Source: Casuarius casuarius
Lineage: Eukaryota; Chordata; Aves; Casuariiformes; Casuariidae
Assembly: GCA_003342895.1 (NCBI GenBank)
Contig: PTFA01000005.1
Coordinates: 4,299,529-4,363,528, forward strand
DNA length: 64,000 nucleotides
Direction of reading: 5' to 3'
This document shows, in pieces, positions 1-14,800 of this stretch (its first letter is position 1; each line of letters starts with the position of its first letter). The notes under the pieces were generated by a model. That model was not told the DNA's origin and searched no databases. It saw only the letters and a list, made by a program, of their open reading frames with translations. The position numbers were made by a program, and so were the translations under genes.

Positions 1-3000
1 AAAGTCTTTCTGATGAAGTTGGGTTAAATCTAAAATTTAGTTGAAAGCTTGGAAACTGACCAGGTTATCTTGCATTATTTAAATTGCTGTCGCCAACTCC
101 AGAAGCCCATCCTTAGGCCAGACTCCCACTGAAGTCAATTCCAGCTTAAATATGGGCTTGTTTGCAGCTTTCCATCAGATTCATCCCTTACCCTAGCTTC
201 TAGCTCTGGATTGGCTGTCGAGGTTCAGTCAAGCTGACTCTTGCCATTAGTTAGCAAGAGGATTTTCATAATACTTCTCTCCTTGCTGAAAATATGGCAC
301 CAAAGGAATAGCTGAATGCATTTATTCTGAGTCAGGCTGATCTGAACCCTCAGGAAGCATGGGAAGAGTAATGAATGAGGCACTGTGATGGGATTGGCCT
401 GATTTTAAAGAGCAGTGGTCTGTCAGTGATCCTACTAATTGTCTGATTGCAGGGGTTTCCCAGTCTGTGTCCCCATTTCTCAGTATTTTGTAGCACGTGT
501 TTCACAGAATAAATCTAGTAGCTTCTCAGTTGCTCCTCCGGTATCTTCTGTGTTGGGTCCCTCAAAGGGGCTCAGAGCGCAGCCATAGCTGAGGTCCCAG
601 CCTCAGTGATGCTAGTTCCTGACCAAATCACAGTCTCTAACAAGGGCTCTGGAGAATGGAAAGGGGAAACTTGAGGGCATTCACATTCACTGGGGTGATG
701 AGGGATGGGAGGGCTCTCCCGTTAGTTTTATCCTCTTAGGGTGTTGTGGGGGAACAGTTGCGGCACTGCTGTGTAGCTTATTCTCTTTCTTCTACTCATC
801 CATAGACAAATATGGCTCAAAGAAGCAGCATGTGGAAGAAATGTGGAGCCAGAGGAAAAAAATCTAATCAGCAGGCAAGAAATTTGTCTGCAAGTTTATG
901 TCTTGATAGGGGAGCATAAAGGAAATACAATAATCTATGGTCTGTGAGGAGGTCTCGGATATAGCACAGAATAGCAGTAAATAGTGCAGAGATTTAGGTG
1001 TGGATATGTTGCATTATAACAGTATCCATATGACATATATATCTCAGGAAAAAAAGTACTCTAGCACAGATTTTCAGCACAAATCCTACAAAACATTCAG
1101 TCTTTAGAAATGCACAGGCCCTGAGCTTGCTTTCTTCACAGAGGGAAATAAGTTCAGTGAAAAATATGGTTTATCTTGATTGCAATATCTGGCAAAACTG
1201 AAATCTCAAGACAGTCTGGCAAAGTCCGGCCAAAGAAAATACAGTGGGCTACTTCTTGAAAATGATGTTGTTGGAAGGCCAGAGACAGAAAACTGCCTGT
1301 ACGATTCGTCCCTAGCACAGCCTAGCACCAGCTAGATCCAGGTTCAGAAAGCAGATGCCATCATCAGTGCAGAGCAGTGAAAAGCTTTCTTACACAATGT
1401 GTTGTGGCTTGTGAAAACTTTTAGGATCTGAAATAAGGTCACCTACTTTTTTTTTTTTTCTGGAAAAGAAAAAAAAAGGAAAATAAACACCAACAGGAGT
1501 TTTAGCATTCTGATATAAAACCTCTAAAGGACTCAGTTTCAATACAATACAATAGCTTCTTTCCTTCATCAGCTGATGGTCCCCCAAGGCTCATATTGGC
1601 CTAAGACAATTAGTAACAAATCTTTACTGAATGTCTGGGACCTTAACTGGCTCCACCTGCAGTGTGAGTGCAGGCTAGAGGAAGCCAAAATATCCTTCTT
1701 CCTCCACCTTATTGCATGGCTGTGCATGGAGGGAAAGGAGTAGGAAGGAATATGGCATATCCCATGTGAAACAGTGTGCAGTTATTTTTTTTTTTTAAGC
1801 AACGAGGTACACAAGTGGAGCTTGTCACTGAGGAGAGCTGAAGGGATATTTCCTAGAGGTACAGGGCAGAGAGGAGATGAGCTGCTTTAGAAGTGAGCCT
1901 TCAAAAATCACACAGCTGGAAGCTTCCTGAGGAAAGGCTCCTGAGGAAATTAAGCACCAAGCCCAGCTGAAAGTCAGGGGAGGCAAATATCCATGGAGTT
2001 ATGTATCAGTTCACTTTGGGAGTCCAGACTAGATTGAAAAGACAAAGAAGAATCATTGAAATAATTTCATATGTGGACTTGTTAACAACATAAGGTATAT
2101 TTTAGATTTTTAAAAGAAGTTATTCTGTAATGAGAAGCAGCCTTCTAACTAGATATGGGACTAAAACTCTATCCCAAGCTCTGGGAAATTCACAAATTGG
2201 ATCCAATATTGTGGCTTGGAGCTGTCTCAAGTTGAATAGCTTGGACCGGGAAAGGGGCCAGCAGAATGTCTATTGCTATGAGAAACAAAGAGGAACAAGA
2301 GGTATGTGGGGTAGCCAGTGCACACCACCTACTAGCCTGTGATAGCTTATGATAACAAAAGGAAGGATGGGTTCCCATGAAGTAAATATCCTCCTTCTTC
2401 CAAAAAGCTTTCTGTCTGCTCCCCAGCAATGCCAGTGCTCATCAGTGACTCCTTGATGTCAGTGAATGATTACAAAGTCCCGGTTTAGTTGGGGCTTCCA
2501 GGAAGAAAAAATGATCCTTAATCAAAACTTACATGTGAGTTATATATTTAGAAAAGTCAAAACCAACAGGGAGGAATTTGTAGTAAATATACAAGAATTT
2601 TATTGAATTTTTTTAAGCATTAGTTAGGCTGTGCATAAAAAACAAACCAGGATACAATGAAATATCTGTGCTGAATTGACAAAGAGGCCATCCAGCAGTG
2701 GGAATATGAAGTTGCTACTGGCCAAATTAGGCCCTTATTCAAATATAAACAATCCTCTTTCCTTCACTGGAGTCGATGCTGTCATCAAAGGAAGTCCCAA
2801 TGAATGTAACAAAGTGTTTGAGCCTTCTCAAGCCAAGCTCACCAATGGTATGATGTGATCAGCATATTTAACACATCTTTTGGGGGCCAAAAATACCTCA
2901 TGCAACATGGTGTAGATTTTGGTTCTTTTCTACTTCTCTCTCTGTCTACTGAATAGCAATGCCAAATCCTACCTTTGTGGCTCCATTTGCTTTATTTTAT

Positions 3001-6000
3001 TTTATTTTATTTTATTTTAATGCCTTGCTGTGTTCCCTAGCCAATTATTTTGATGCGGCTAGAAGCTGACATTTTCCTCCACCAGCACCAGCCTTGGCAG
3101 CTGCCTGGAGCAAAAAGGCCGCAACTGTGCATGGCCTTGTTGCCAGCCCTTGTCCAGCTTTCCCTGCATGCCAGCCAGTGGGTAAGCCTCTATGGCCCAA
3201 GGCAGGATATTGGACAAATTGGACAAATGTTTTGACTGAATTGAGGGGACAGTGTTATGTTTGTCTTTCTCTGCTCTTCCATGCAATCTCATGCACAGGA
3301 GATGCTGTTCTTACTCTGCAAAAAACACTTGCTGAGCTATCTCCGTGTGAGTCAGCCTGGGGACAGTATTACTGTGTCTGCTCGGTGCTTTGTCTGGGCT
3401 GACTCTCCCCCTTGAGTGGCTGCAACAGCAAACACATGCTAATGCCTATGTTAACAAACATTCTGACGCAATCAAGGCAGATCAATAGGCTGAAGAATAT
3501 ATTGCTGAGGCCCTCTATCTATACTACATGTAGTTTAACTTTGGACTAGATGTAGTCTGGTCTCCCGGACGGAAGGTCCCTGCCATGTAGCAGATTGAAG
3601 TTCTCATAAGGACCAGTCCTTGGCTTGTGTCCTTCTGTCCCTTTGTGGCCTCCAGAATGGTGTATCGTGTGCACTGAATGTATACCATGAATTGGAGAGA
3701 GGATCCAAACTGCACTACTGCTCCAAACCAAAACTGTAGTGTTGGCATGGCTGCTGTGAAGTCCTGAATCAATCTGCCTAACTTCAGGCATTTAATTGAA
3801 GTCTCTAACTAGATGTGGTCTGTCAGGAGAGCTAATAACCTTCAAAAGCAGTTTGGAGTACCTGAAAACTAAAGAGCTTTCTGGATCCCATCTCTCTGTG
3901 TTGACTTCCAGGGAACAGAGATGAATTAAGCTCCATACTTCAGCACCTGAGCTTAAAGTCCAATGGTGTGAATCCAGGCCTACTCCCTGGATCTGATCTC
4001 ATTCAAAATAGGTTCTGCCAAAAAATTCGGACATATCACATGAACCCACTCTGTTTTGATGCTGAACATTTTCCTTGTTTTGTAGCTAATATGCTTAATG
4101 CAAAAATAAAAAACGAAACCTAAACTTCTCACTTTGATACCTTAGATGCTGTTGTGCCTGAAGGGACAGTTAATAACAAAGGAAGATGTCTTTGAACTTT
4201 CCAAACAGCAAAAAGGACAGATTTCCTGGGGTCCCTTTTTTTTTTCCCCCCCCTGTAATATCCTTCTTCATTCCACTGCCTGCCATCCCTCAGTCAGTTT
4301 TCAATTTAAAGCATGTGTGCCCCAAATAGGACTTTGTGGCTATACTTTTTATTCTAACCTGTGCTTTCCTTTTTTTATATTCAAGTTAGAGGAATTTTCT
4401 TTCATATTTTGTGTTATTTAAATGTCTCTGGGAAAGTAGGGCTGCTAATGAGATACATCTGACACTTCTTCCTATCAAAGGGTAGGTCCAGCTTGAAAAG
4501 CCTGGGCTGTGAAGAGATCACCAGCCTCATATTTTAGAAGTTCCTGAGGGAGTTGCGAGCAGTGAGGCTAAGAGAGGTGGCTTTGAGCTAGCTCTGTGAC
4601 AGCAGGGCCCTGGATGGACTCTGCCAGAGGTGAAAGCGGTCACCCCAGCAGCATGAGAGAGAGAAAATGCATGGGAGAAACAGGAGAAAAGGATAGCCCT
4701 TTTCCCTATCTTTTTTTTTCCCTATCTCTATCCCTTTTCAACTATCTATTCTCTTCTTTGCTAGAGAAAACCGCCTCCCGCCTTTGTTCTTTAACCCTAT
4801 GCCCTCTCCCCACATAGCCACACTGTTCTCTTATCCTTGTCTCATGATGCTTCTAGCAGCAGGACTGTTGAGCAACTGCAGTCCAGTAATGCTGACGTCC
4901 AAATGTCTGCTTAAAAAAGCATCACTTTTTCAAATTATATAAATAATGCAAGCATTAGCTGTAGAACATCTGATCTCTGACCAAGACATTTCTTGTTATT
5001 GTCTAACTTTCATTTTGTACTACTATTATCACTGGATTCTTTTGGATATGAAGTCTTGCCTGGTTTGCCAAAAATCACAGAGACTGAGGCCCTAGTGATA
5101 CAAGTTTTGTTCTGAAAGTACTTCTGAGCTTCTCCTTTTCCTTTAATTTTCATTTCTGTCCCTTTTGATCAACTTAGATATTCTTTTTTTAAAGAACTCA
5201 CACTCTAGGATGGTTTGAATTAGCTGGGCTATGCTGATTTGCTTCAGGTAAGAGAGAGCCTGCTGTGGAAGTCCACAGCTGACTGGAAGAAATCTGGCAC
5301 TCTGGAGTTTTTCAGTAGTAAATCTCATGGTTCAATGTATCTTCTCAACCTGAGAACTAGAAATACCACATATGTCTTTGGATCAGAAAGTTGAAACATG
5401 CCTATTGAAGGTTTTGGTCCTTCAGTGCTCAGGCTGCAGACTTCCTCTTTGGATAGTGGCCTCCTGAATATTCCCTCAAGCATTTGTAGATGGAGGGTCC
5501 TGAACTTCATTTTGCACAGTCTACAACAGAAGAAGCACGAATGTGAAGGCAAGGAAAGACGACTGCTGAAAACAAGTTTCTACATAACATGTCTACCTGG
5601 AGGAAACTCCGTAAGTAATGTGTGTGAAGGAATGGCTTGATATTTGCTGTATTTTCCCACAAGGTGGCACACTTTTCTTATGATATCTGTACAGTGCAGG
5701 CTAAAAAACATACAGTAGTGTCTTTTGCATTTAACAATCATAAGGCAGAGTAACTTGCTTTATAGCAGTCCATTGCTTTCTTTAGTTTATAACTAACTGA
5801 TTTATCCTAGCTAGTTGCCTTAGAGAAACTTACCCTCTCTCTTTACTTCCTGGTCTCTTCCCATCACTTCCTTTCCCAGCCTTCAGAGGACCTGTGTCTT
5901 TGCCATCACAGCATAGGCTTCCCATGGGCTTCAACTTCCCTGTGTGATGCTTGAAGGACACATTATAGGAACTGATTCTTTAATTCGGTGATCACTTCAT

Positions 6001-7094
6001 CTTGTAGGTAAAGGACAAATCATTTCTGCTGTCCAGTGAGACTCTGCTGTCCATGCTGAGCTCAGGGAGAAAAGCAGAGACAAGGGAGTTTCTCATTAAA
6101 ATGTGTCTGGAAAATTCTGAGTCAATTTATGGGGTTTTTTTGTTTTGTTTTTTGTTTTTGGTGCATAGCATGTCACCAGTTATCCCTTATTTCCCATCTG
6201 CAAGGATGTATTTGACATAGTCCAGGCTTAATGACAGACTAGTTACAATCTACCTAGGAAGGGGCTGTCATTCAATGTGTTTACCAATGACCCATGCACA
6301 GCTTTCTTGACAAGATTGGATTTTTTTTTTTTTTTAAATATGGTCTACTTCAAACAAAAATAGATTTGGAATGTCCTTTAGTTTCTGTTATGAAGTATCC
6401 ATAATAGTTTCTATCTAGCTTCATGTTCTCCGAATCATCCCACAAACAAAACTTATGATGTATGGTCATGGACAAACTTTCTGGATGCTGTGAATGAATG
6501 TACCAAATCTTCAATTAGTTTTCCTTGGTAGTGGCACAAATTTGATTTACAATCTTATACTCCTCATGCCACCTAACTCTAGCCTGTGCTGTTTGTCAGC
6601 ACTATGACTTAGATGCTGGTCTTTACAAGTTTTCTGGCATTGGAAAAGAATATTGTGTTGGCATGTGTCCATAAACATTTCTATTCTCATCCTAGTAGTC
6701 CCTTAGAATGACCAGCCGTGATTGGCGGGTACCTCTATCAACTTGAAAGGTGTTCTATGGCCCACCCATTGTTGAAAATCATTGCCAAATTTTTCAAATG
6801 ACTTTTACATATGATCTTTAAAGACAGAGAGAAAATCCCAGTATAATGTAGAACTGATAGTTAGGAGAAGTTAATGGAATGGTGAAACTTGTTTTGTATT
6901 CCCTGTGATTCTGTTAGTCTCAGTCATGAGAATTATACATGGTACAAAGGCATTGAATACCTTCTTCCAGTGCCATGTGGTTAATTGTATTAACATTGTA
7001 TAACAAGTAATCGCAGTATGGAAGTTTTTGACATATAGCTGGGAGTCATCTTTTTTAGAGAAAGGAACCAATGGCCTACAGTGCCCCAGCTACT
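1..7094. other. Unique-looking non-coding DNA
   Basis: I see no recognisable exon, RNA gene or transposon here. Open frames are short, overlap on both strands and lack domain character. The stretch holds homopolymer tracts, for example T10 followed by C8 near 4231-4253 and a T/G-rich run near 6130-6160, and one pentanucleotide repeat listed separately. A somewhat GC-richer patch at about 3050-3420 keeps frames open in several phases but shows no family signature. It is best read as intergenic or intronic sequence. Confidence 0.6.
2991..3019. repeat. (TTTTA)n short tandem repeat
   Basis: Between five and six uninterrupted copies of TTTTA are directly visible. This is an ordinary A/T-rich pentanucleotide microsatellite. 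No target-site duplication or element body is seen beside it, so it is not evidently the tail of a retrocopy. Confidence 0.9.
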
Positions 7095-7215
7095 TCATAG
7101 GCTTGCATTCAAGTCTCTGCTCCACCACAGGCTTTCTCTATGACCTGGGACTAACTGCTAGGTGCCTTAGTTCTCCACCTATGAAATAGGTTTTTAAAGC
7201 TGTGGTACTGCTTTC
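7095..7215 (+). mobile_element. MIR-like SINE relic
   Basis: The stretch reads like a decayed MIR/CORE-SINE in sense. A phrase resembling TTCAAGTCTCTGCTC (the tRNA-derived B-box side) is followed by a CCACAG...TGACCTGGG segment. Then come GTGCCTTAGTT and a CCACCTATGAAATAGG block, equivalent to the CCTCAGTTTCCCCATCTGTAAAATGGG signature of MIRs. The order and spacing fit the family, but many substitutions mark it as ancient. The assignment is by eye; a profile search would settle the exact limits. Confidence 0.6.
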
Positions 7216-10200
7216 ACCTTTCTTTTGGTGCTTGTGCTTCTAGGAGCTGAGGTGACAGTCACTATTCAATTCTGAGCTCCACAGCAGGGAGCCTGGAGCC
7301 TTGGCATCCTCAGGGTGAATCAAATCTTTCAGAGACTTTAGGCTTACTACTGTGAAAGCAACAGTTTTTTAATCTAGGGGAGAAGTGAAAATGGAAAGAG
7401 ATTCTAATAGATGCTAGATCTTAGAGCCACAGAGCCTGGAAATGTCAGCTCCTAGGTACCAGTACTCAGGATGCTGAACAGTTTAGATGTCCTAGGAGTT
7501 GTGGCCAGGTGAGGAACTTCGCAGCCTGAAATTCCTGGCTCAGCTTAGTTTTAAAAATTTCAAAAATAAAAATTGTGCTATTGACATGGTAATGCCTACA
7601 GTCAGAAATTACTATTTTTTCCTTATGGAATGAGAGAAAAATAATCTGAATGTCTCATGGCATAGTAAGTCTTTGATGCTGTTCTAGACAGCTAGTAACA
7701 AAAGCCATGCACATTTTCTAGCCCTGTTNCAGCAAATACAGAACCCTGCAGCAGTGTCACTATTAGAGAGCTGTCACATTCCCTTAGTCTCTTTCCTTAT
7801 GTAAACACACTTTATTCCATTTTTCCTTTCCCTCTGTCCAAAGAATGACTTATTTTTTCCTAACAAGAAGAGTCAATCCTATTTAGCAAGAAAGAAATAT
7901 CTTAGGTCTTAAAGTCTGTTTTAAGTCATAAAAAGAAGTCAAGATATTCGGAGGGGGAGGGTTGGTTTGGTTGCTTTCTTCAGGTTTTTTGTTTAATGGA
8001 GGTGACTGACCAGCTGACCAGAAACCTCAGCCTTTTCTTCCTGCATAGCTCTGTCTGTGTATGTTGTAATCAAACATAATTTAAGGTGTGCCTCTACTGT
8101 ACATGCTCCATGTATGCTCAGTAGAAATTTCCGTATTTAATACGTGGCAAATAGTAATGTTTCATCCTGTTGTACAGGGAAAATAAACAAAGAATGCACT
8201 GCTACCAGTTTAATAAAAATCATCATTAAATAAACTGCTAGCCTATCTTATGAACTCAGGTGAAATATTTTCTATCGTATACTTGAAGCATCATAAACAT
8301 ACTAATATATCTGTGTAATTGCTACATAGGATTGTAGTAATGAAATAGGGTGGAGGGAGAGAGAGAAAGAGGGACTTATTTATGGAGTAGAAGGAAATGC
8401 TTCCGCACCAGTGCATTGGTGCATTGAATCAATATGATCAGTAGCTGGAAAAGGAGAAGGAGCTGGGAGAAACAGTCAGCTAATCAGCTACTTCCTACCA
8501 TCTATAAGTCCTTTTTTCTCTCAGAACTGATAGCACAAGCTGAAAAGCAGGCTCACCATCAGTACAATTTGTAGCACTGGTTTCCTTTTCTCTTACATAC
8601 CATGAATTTGTCATCTCTACCTTAAAGTTTGCTATGGATACCTTGGGGAGGAAGCACTGTTAGACTTTCAGCTCTGCTCCTGTCTGGGTGGGAATATCCT
8701 CTTCCTTTGCCTCTGTCATGCCAGTGAACCCTGTCTCCCAGACAGAGAGGCTATGAGGTATAATCCACTGTTCATAAATATGTTCTACTTGAACACTTAA
8801 AATTCTATTATGTCTGAATTCAAATGATGTATTTCTCATGCTCCACTACAGGCGAGGCTCTTTTATCTGATCTTGTATTTCCCCTACCTAGCACACTGTA
8901 GCTTCATCTCAGAGCAAGTGGCCAGCCAGTGACCTGCGGCACCATTGGCGGAGTTATGTTCGTCTCCAACTGACTTCAAATAAAAAGTTTCAGCTGAGTT
9001 CAGCAAAGCAAACATTTTAATTTGGGAACACCAGAACAATTCATTTCAACCAAAAATGTTAAAATGAAACATTTCCACTTTCCAAAATATTATTTCAAAA
9101 GTGATAAAATATCAGCAATTCCTCTGGCATGGAAAGTCTGATTCATAGTCTAGTCTACCTATGGGCCAAGGGAATCAGTATGTCACTGAGACTGAAAAAG
9201 AACTTCTGAACAAAATTAAGGGAAGGAATGTTAAAAAGAGCCCTGCTCCTAAAGAACTATCCACCACTGAGGTTGAAATACAAAAGGGAGTGCCAAAGCC
9301 ACCAACTGATTATGCATAAAGCCACATGAAAAGATGATGGCAGGAGTCCAGGTTTTAATAGTCCCTGGCACTTATACAGATATGAACCACCATACAGCCC
9401 CCTGAATATTCTTTTTGAGGCCAGTGATAATTGTTGAGAAGCTGAAGAGACACACACATCCCTCCCTCACCCTCGCAAGTCTGCCACCAGGCAGAAGTCA
9501 ATCGCACAGGGAAGTGTTGTGCTCTACTGATTGCTCTGTGGAACATCTAATCCTTGACCTTGCTAAGGAGGCAGTCATCTCCTGCTTTGCTTTTTGTATT
9601 TTCTTATGGTTTTGCAGATTTTCCTGTTGGTGTTTCTCTCTTCAGTCTTTAAGTGACAATAACTGACCCAACAATTCCACTTCTGTCTTCGTTCCTGCTT
9701 TTCTTTTCTCATAAGGAAGTGGCTTATGCACTTACTCACAGACCAACTACAACTTTTTTCTTTGGAAGAGCTGAGCCAAATTCATGGACAGGGGAGCCTC
9801 ACTAAACTGGGGCCTGTGTCCCTCCATCGAGAGGAGAATCACACCGCTAAAGCAGTGCTGTGGATTGGCTCATGACCAAGCTGTTGAAGACTAGAAACTT
9901 GCAGCCTCTGGAGCATGCTGGCTATGTGGACGCAGCCTTGGGCTACTGTGTTCATTGTTGGCCTTTAGTGCATGTAAATTTTCAGTTCAGTGACCCAGAT
10001 GATGAGAGACCGGTACCACAGCCACCAACAGCTTGTCTTCACAGCATACTGAAGCCTCTTGTATATTCTGACACAAGCATGGCACATGTGGGAATACTCA
10101 TCATCTGAGAGGGTGCTGAAGGAGGGAACCAAGCTTCTCCTGGACCATGTCCAATTTCTCTTCCTGGAGGGGACATGGAGCAAATGCCAGCTGTGCCCTA

Positions 10201-11783
10201 GCTTTCTTCTGGAGGAAATAAGTTGGCTCAGTGTAGCTGTGAATCAGGGAGGGAAAAAGCCTGTGTGCAGTATGGACGATATGACAAGGATCCTTGGATG
10301 AAATAGCATGGACATAACCCAGGAAACGCTTGTTCAGAGCCAGATATTCAAAACAGATCTCCTGAGGTCAGAGCCCTCAGACAACTTCCTCCCTTTCCCA
10401 GTCTTCATTGAGAAGAGGGAGAGAGATGGGAACAAGAAAAGGTCCCTTCAAAACTTCCTGTGAAAGTTGATCTGGTGACCACTTCATCTTTCCTTGCTAC
10501 CCTGGATAGGTCTTCATCTCATGGCAGAATTTTTTTTTCTTTTTTTAAGACATTTAGAATATGTTCTTGACTCTATTGTACATATCATCTCAAAAAAACT
10601 CTTATCACTCCCCTACCCCTTCTATCCCACCCTCTTTCCTGCCTCATGAGAGAGAGAGGCATATCAATAGGCACACATTGTAGAAAAAGAGAGTATGAAG
10701 CTCTGGCCACCCCCTTTTTCTCTGAGTAATGAAGTGGAAAAAAATGGTGGGATAAAACAGCTAATACAGGCATCAGTGAGCCAGTTTATGACCTCCTGCT
10801 TTGCATCTGTAGCAAGATGATGTGGCTCAGTAGTTACCTTCGTAACAGATTTTTTTCCCAGCAAGCTCTGGGGGAGAAAGATGGCTGTGGAGAGGATAAA
10901 TGCTGATTTTAACTTAGCTTCAAAGTATCTGAATTTAAGAGAGGTTTTGTTTTTTTTTTAAAAGTCTTCTTAAACAATCTTTTCTTCTTGCTCTTCTTCA
11001 TTCTATTCACTTGGGATTTGAATTGTATTAAAGTCATGGAGAGATAAAAGAATGAGTGTGATTGTAATACTGTGCCTCCTGTCTCTCAAACACAAGCAGT
11101 GAGTTTCCTCCTGAGCAAGGTTATTATTTCCAGAGTGGGGAAGGATGAGGGGAGACGTCATTTTCTTGCACACAGAGACCTGTCAGGCACACTGAAGGCC
11201 CCTGTGCTCCCGTCACCCCTGGACTCTAACTCTGTGCAGGCTACTAGTCCCTGCGATTTCACCATGCTGCTGCACTGCACTCTCTTTTCTTGATTTCCTC
11301 CTTTACCTGCACAGGCCCAAGTGAAGAGGCATGGAGTAGGGTGCAGATGATGCTAAAGGAGGGCCAGCAGTGAGATTGGCCTTCACAGTAGGCAGCACCA
11401 GCTGCTGTAAAGATGCAGCTTTTCCATAGTGCCTTTACTCTGGCTATCAGGCTGCCTTTCCAGTGAACACCCAGCCATTCTCAGCAGGCACAAGAGGCAG
11501 CTCCTCACCTCTGCCTGAGGGGCCGCCTCCGCATATAGAGCTGAGTCCCACCAGGGCCTGGGAGAGCAGAGCTGGGCTAGGGGCTCACGTGACAATATCC
11601 CTGATATCAGCTTCGGGAAGAAATGCTGGACTGCATCAGCCAATCAGATTGAGGTGAAAAGCCCAGGCATGAAGGTGAGAAAGAGTCACGGTCAACCTTT
11701 GCTCCCCGGGCTGGTAAACAGGCACAGAGTTGCAGGACTCCCTCCAGCATGGTGGATAGGAGAGGGCTCAGTGCTTATTACTG
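7216..11783. other. Unique-looking non-coding DNA
   Basis: No gene or repeat family is recognised. Purine-rich (GA)n-like sequence lies near 8350-8372. The patch at 9840-10320 has open frames on both strands, but none resembles a known domain. The 11330-11760 patch is GC-richer than its surroundings, again without a recognisable product. One N is present at 7729. Confidence 0.55.
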
Positions 11784-11789
11784 ATATAA

Positions 11790-11840
<51 letters not shown>

Positions 11841-11842
11841 AC
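11784..11842. repeat. (AC)n microsatellite flanked by (TA)n
   Basis: An uninterrupted AC run of about 18 units (11798-11834) sits between TATATA tracts on both sides. Alternating purine-pyrimidine sequence of this kind is prone to Z-DNA and to length polymorphism. It creates an artificial His-Thr repeat in the open frame 11654-12133, which should not be taken as a gene. Confidence 0.95.
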
Positions 11843-14800
11843 TGTATTTATATGAAATTAGACCTTGTAATTTCCTTTGCAATAGGAAGGAACCAACATC
11901 CAGACCAGCTAGTTGTTTTTAATAATATACACAATATAAGAAGGAAAACTCTTTTCAAGAGAGTATTAAGCATAAGATGTTTAAACACAAAGAAAGTGAT
12001 TGGCTCCTTGGCCTCAGGTCAGTGTACAGGGAGGAGAGCCAGGTCCCTGCTGAGATCCAGCTGTGACCTAGGGCCTCAGACCACTGAAAGGCCTTTAATG
12101 AGGCAACTAGACTCTGCCAAGCTGAGGAAATAAGGCAATTTCAAGTGAAACTTTTGGAGCATGAATGATGCATTGGCATTGCCAGCATGGTAGAGCATCC
12201 AGAGTACTAAAGGAAATACTAGCTTCCAAGGCAGAAAGGAGTATGAAATCTGATTTCAGAAGGCATAAAACATCACCCAATGTGGTAACTGGATTAATGA
12301 CTTTGTTTTACAATTGGGAATACCTCACTGGATGACCTCACACTGCCTGAGTTTTCAAGTGTACATAAGTACCATTCACTCAGACAAATTACTTGTAGGT
12401 ATATTTGAGCAACACTGTAGCAAAAGATGCATGGATGTATTGGGTGGGCGGCCACTTGTCAGCATGGGAACTCCAGTCCCAGGGAAGAGCACCAGATCCA
12501 CACTATCATAGCAGCACCTCAAAGGCAAATTGAATGCTGTCAGAGCAATAAAATATTGATCCATGTTTAGAGTACTATATTCCCTCACCGATGATTGTTA
12601 ATTATTCCTAACACAATGTTTATCTGGAAGGCAGACATGTTGATATGTACCTTCAAAAATTTTTTGCGAGTCAGTTGTGCTGAGCTGAGTTGTGTAAAAC
12701 TGGCATTATGAAGATGATTTATTTAGCATTTGGATACTCAATGAAACAGACCACACCCAAGTGCCACATTGATTTTTCCAGTATAACTCCAACTTTGCGA
12801 GGAAGAAGACCAAAATATTGCCAAATAAAGAATCACATCATCACTTCTTGACATTGTGTCGTGAACATTAATGACTAAACAGCCTTGTATTGAACATACA
12901 CAACAGCACTTCATAGCTTGCACAGAGAATTGGTTGCCTGAAGATGACAATTTAGAAAGATAAATTTGGATCTCAACTAAAGGGCACTGGAATAATGTAA
13001 ACACTAGTACTTCTCTCTGTGGATTTTATGTTGAATGAGCACATATTTCTGGCTTCTTTTTCCCTCTGTAGGCGCAGGCATATGCATTGACATACAGCTT
13101 CTTGTTGTTCCCACAGGATATCCAGTCTAAGAGCTGCTCTAACTAGGATTATCATGAAGCCAAATTAAGTTTCACAGTGCAGAATATATTCCATCTGTTT
13201 TCTTCCCAGAACCAAATCAATCAAAAAAGGCTTTGGCGTACCGGTGAACGCTTTGCCCTGTAACATCCCTATGTAGCAATCTAGACCAAAGTCCAAATGC
13301 TAATCCAACTTTTTACTATCCTGGTGGGAAAATTTAGCAATATTACAGAAACCATGGTGCATCAAAATATGTCAAAGTTCCTGCCTGCAACTCTCTCATT
13401 CCTGAACTCAGGTCGCTCTGTGTCTAAGACTAAGATAGCAATGAACACTTTTATGTTTCATGACTAGCAATGGTAAAAAGACATATTTCTATTCCACAGT
13501 AATTCTAAAATTTTGAGCATACAAAATTACATATCAATGTGAAATGCATTGTGAGATTTTCTGTGGAAGAATAAAAAGCTTTTAATCATTAAGAAATAAT
13601 CCAAATTTCTGTTTTGAAATGGAAGTGAACTCAAGCTCTGAGGCTTCCAGCTCGGCTATGATGTACAAAACATCAACGAATGTGGATCTGTATCTCTAGC
13701 TCATGGAGGGGAAACAAAGAGGAATGGGTGACTGGGAGACTGCATGAAGCAGCCTTCAAGCTCCCAGCTTCACAGGAGGCATCTTAAAAGCCCTTAGACA
13801 CTCCCCTCCCCCCCCCCCCCCCAAAAAAAGTCAGATATTACAGTTATGAGCTTATGTTTCTGGGAATAAGGACTGGATGTTTGGTATGATGTGATAGTAA
13901 AGTTAGTACTTAGTAAGATAATAAAAAGATTTGCTTGTGGCATAAGAAAAAAGAATCAAAGAGAATCACAAGACTAGAAATAAAACTGATTTAAAATATC
14001 TCATTTTCTCTGTCAGAACTGGGTATTTATGCATGGTTTTTGAATATTTTTCAAAACATCCCCCCCTCCCTTAAAACACTTTCTACCAAAGCTTGGAAAT
14101 ACATTTCCTCTCCTTGTTGCGCAACACAGTTTTATTTCTTGTTTTACCAGTTTTGTGCCTCAGTCATTCAAGCTTATTGTCACTGANGGAAGCATTTGCC
14201 AGGATGTCATGGGACTGTGCTTGCACACAAAGCCAAGGTTCGAGTCTAGAACCCACAGGCAGAATCCAACTTTAATTTTGTATAGAAAGCGTTTGGTATG
14301 ACTGGCACTCCACAGTAGTAGAAATAATAAGCATATGAGTTACTACTGATACAACTATGGCATTTGACTCTCCACTGACACACAGTGTGATTTTTTTTAA
14401 ATACAGACATCTTGAAAATTTCCAGTTTATACTTTGGCAATTCCAATCTGAAATGATAGGTGGACTGTCCTAGGGTGGTGTATCCTAGGATTTTTAAACT
14501 TCCCATTATAGACAGAAATGACTGTAGGTGAAGTGATTCAACATAATCCCTGTCCTCTTCAGAGGAACATTCTGAAATTTGACCGCCTTATTGTAAGTGC
14601 ACTCAAATATCTATGAATAACACAATCAGGTATATTACAACTGTGCTCTATTGCAGAGCACATACTAGAGGGAAGAGAATAGCTACTGCAGTTTGCCTCT
14701 GACACCATTCCTGAAAAGGCAAGGCTTGACCTCCAGGGCTGTATTTTTCTTTTTCTGTTTCCTTGAGGACGATTTGTACCCCTCGCCTTCCTTTGCCAAT

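Noticed and set aside
3094..3402. 102-codon plus-strand open frame in a GC-richer patch
   Set aside because: Two other frames over the same bases are also open, pointing to composition rather than coding; no family recognised.
11654..12133. 159-codon plus-strand open frame with a His-Thr repeat
   Set aside because: The repeat is the AC microsatellite read in frame, and the rest has no domain character.
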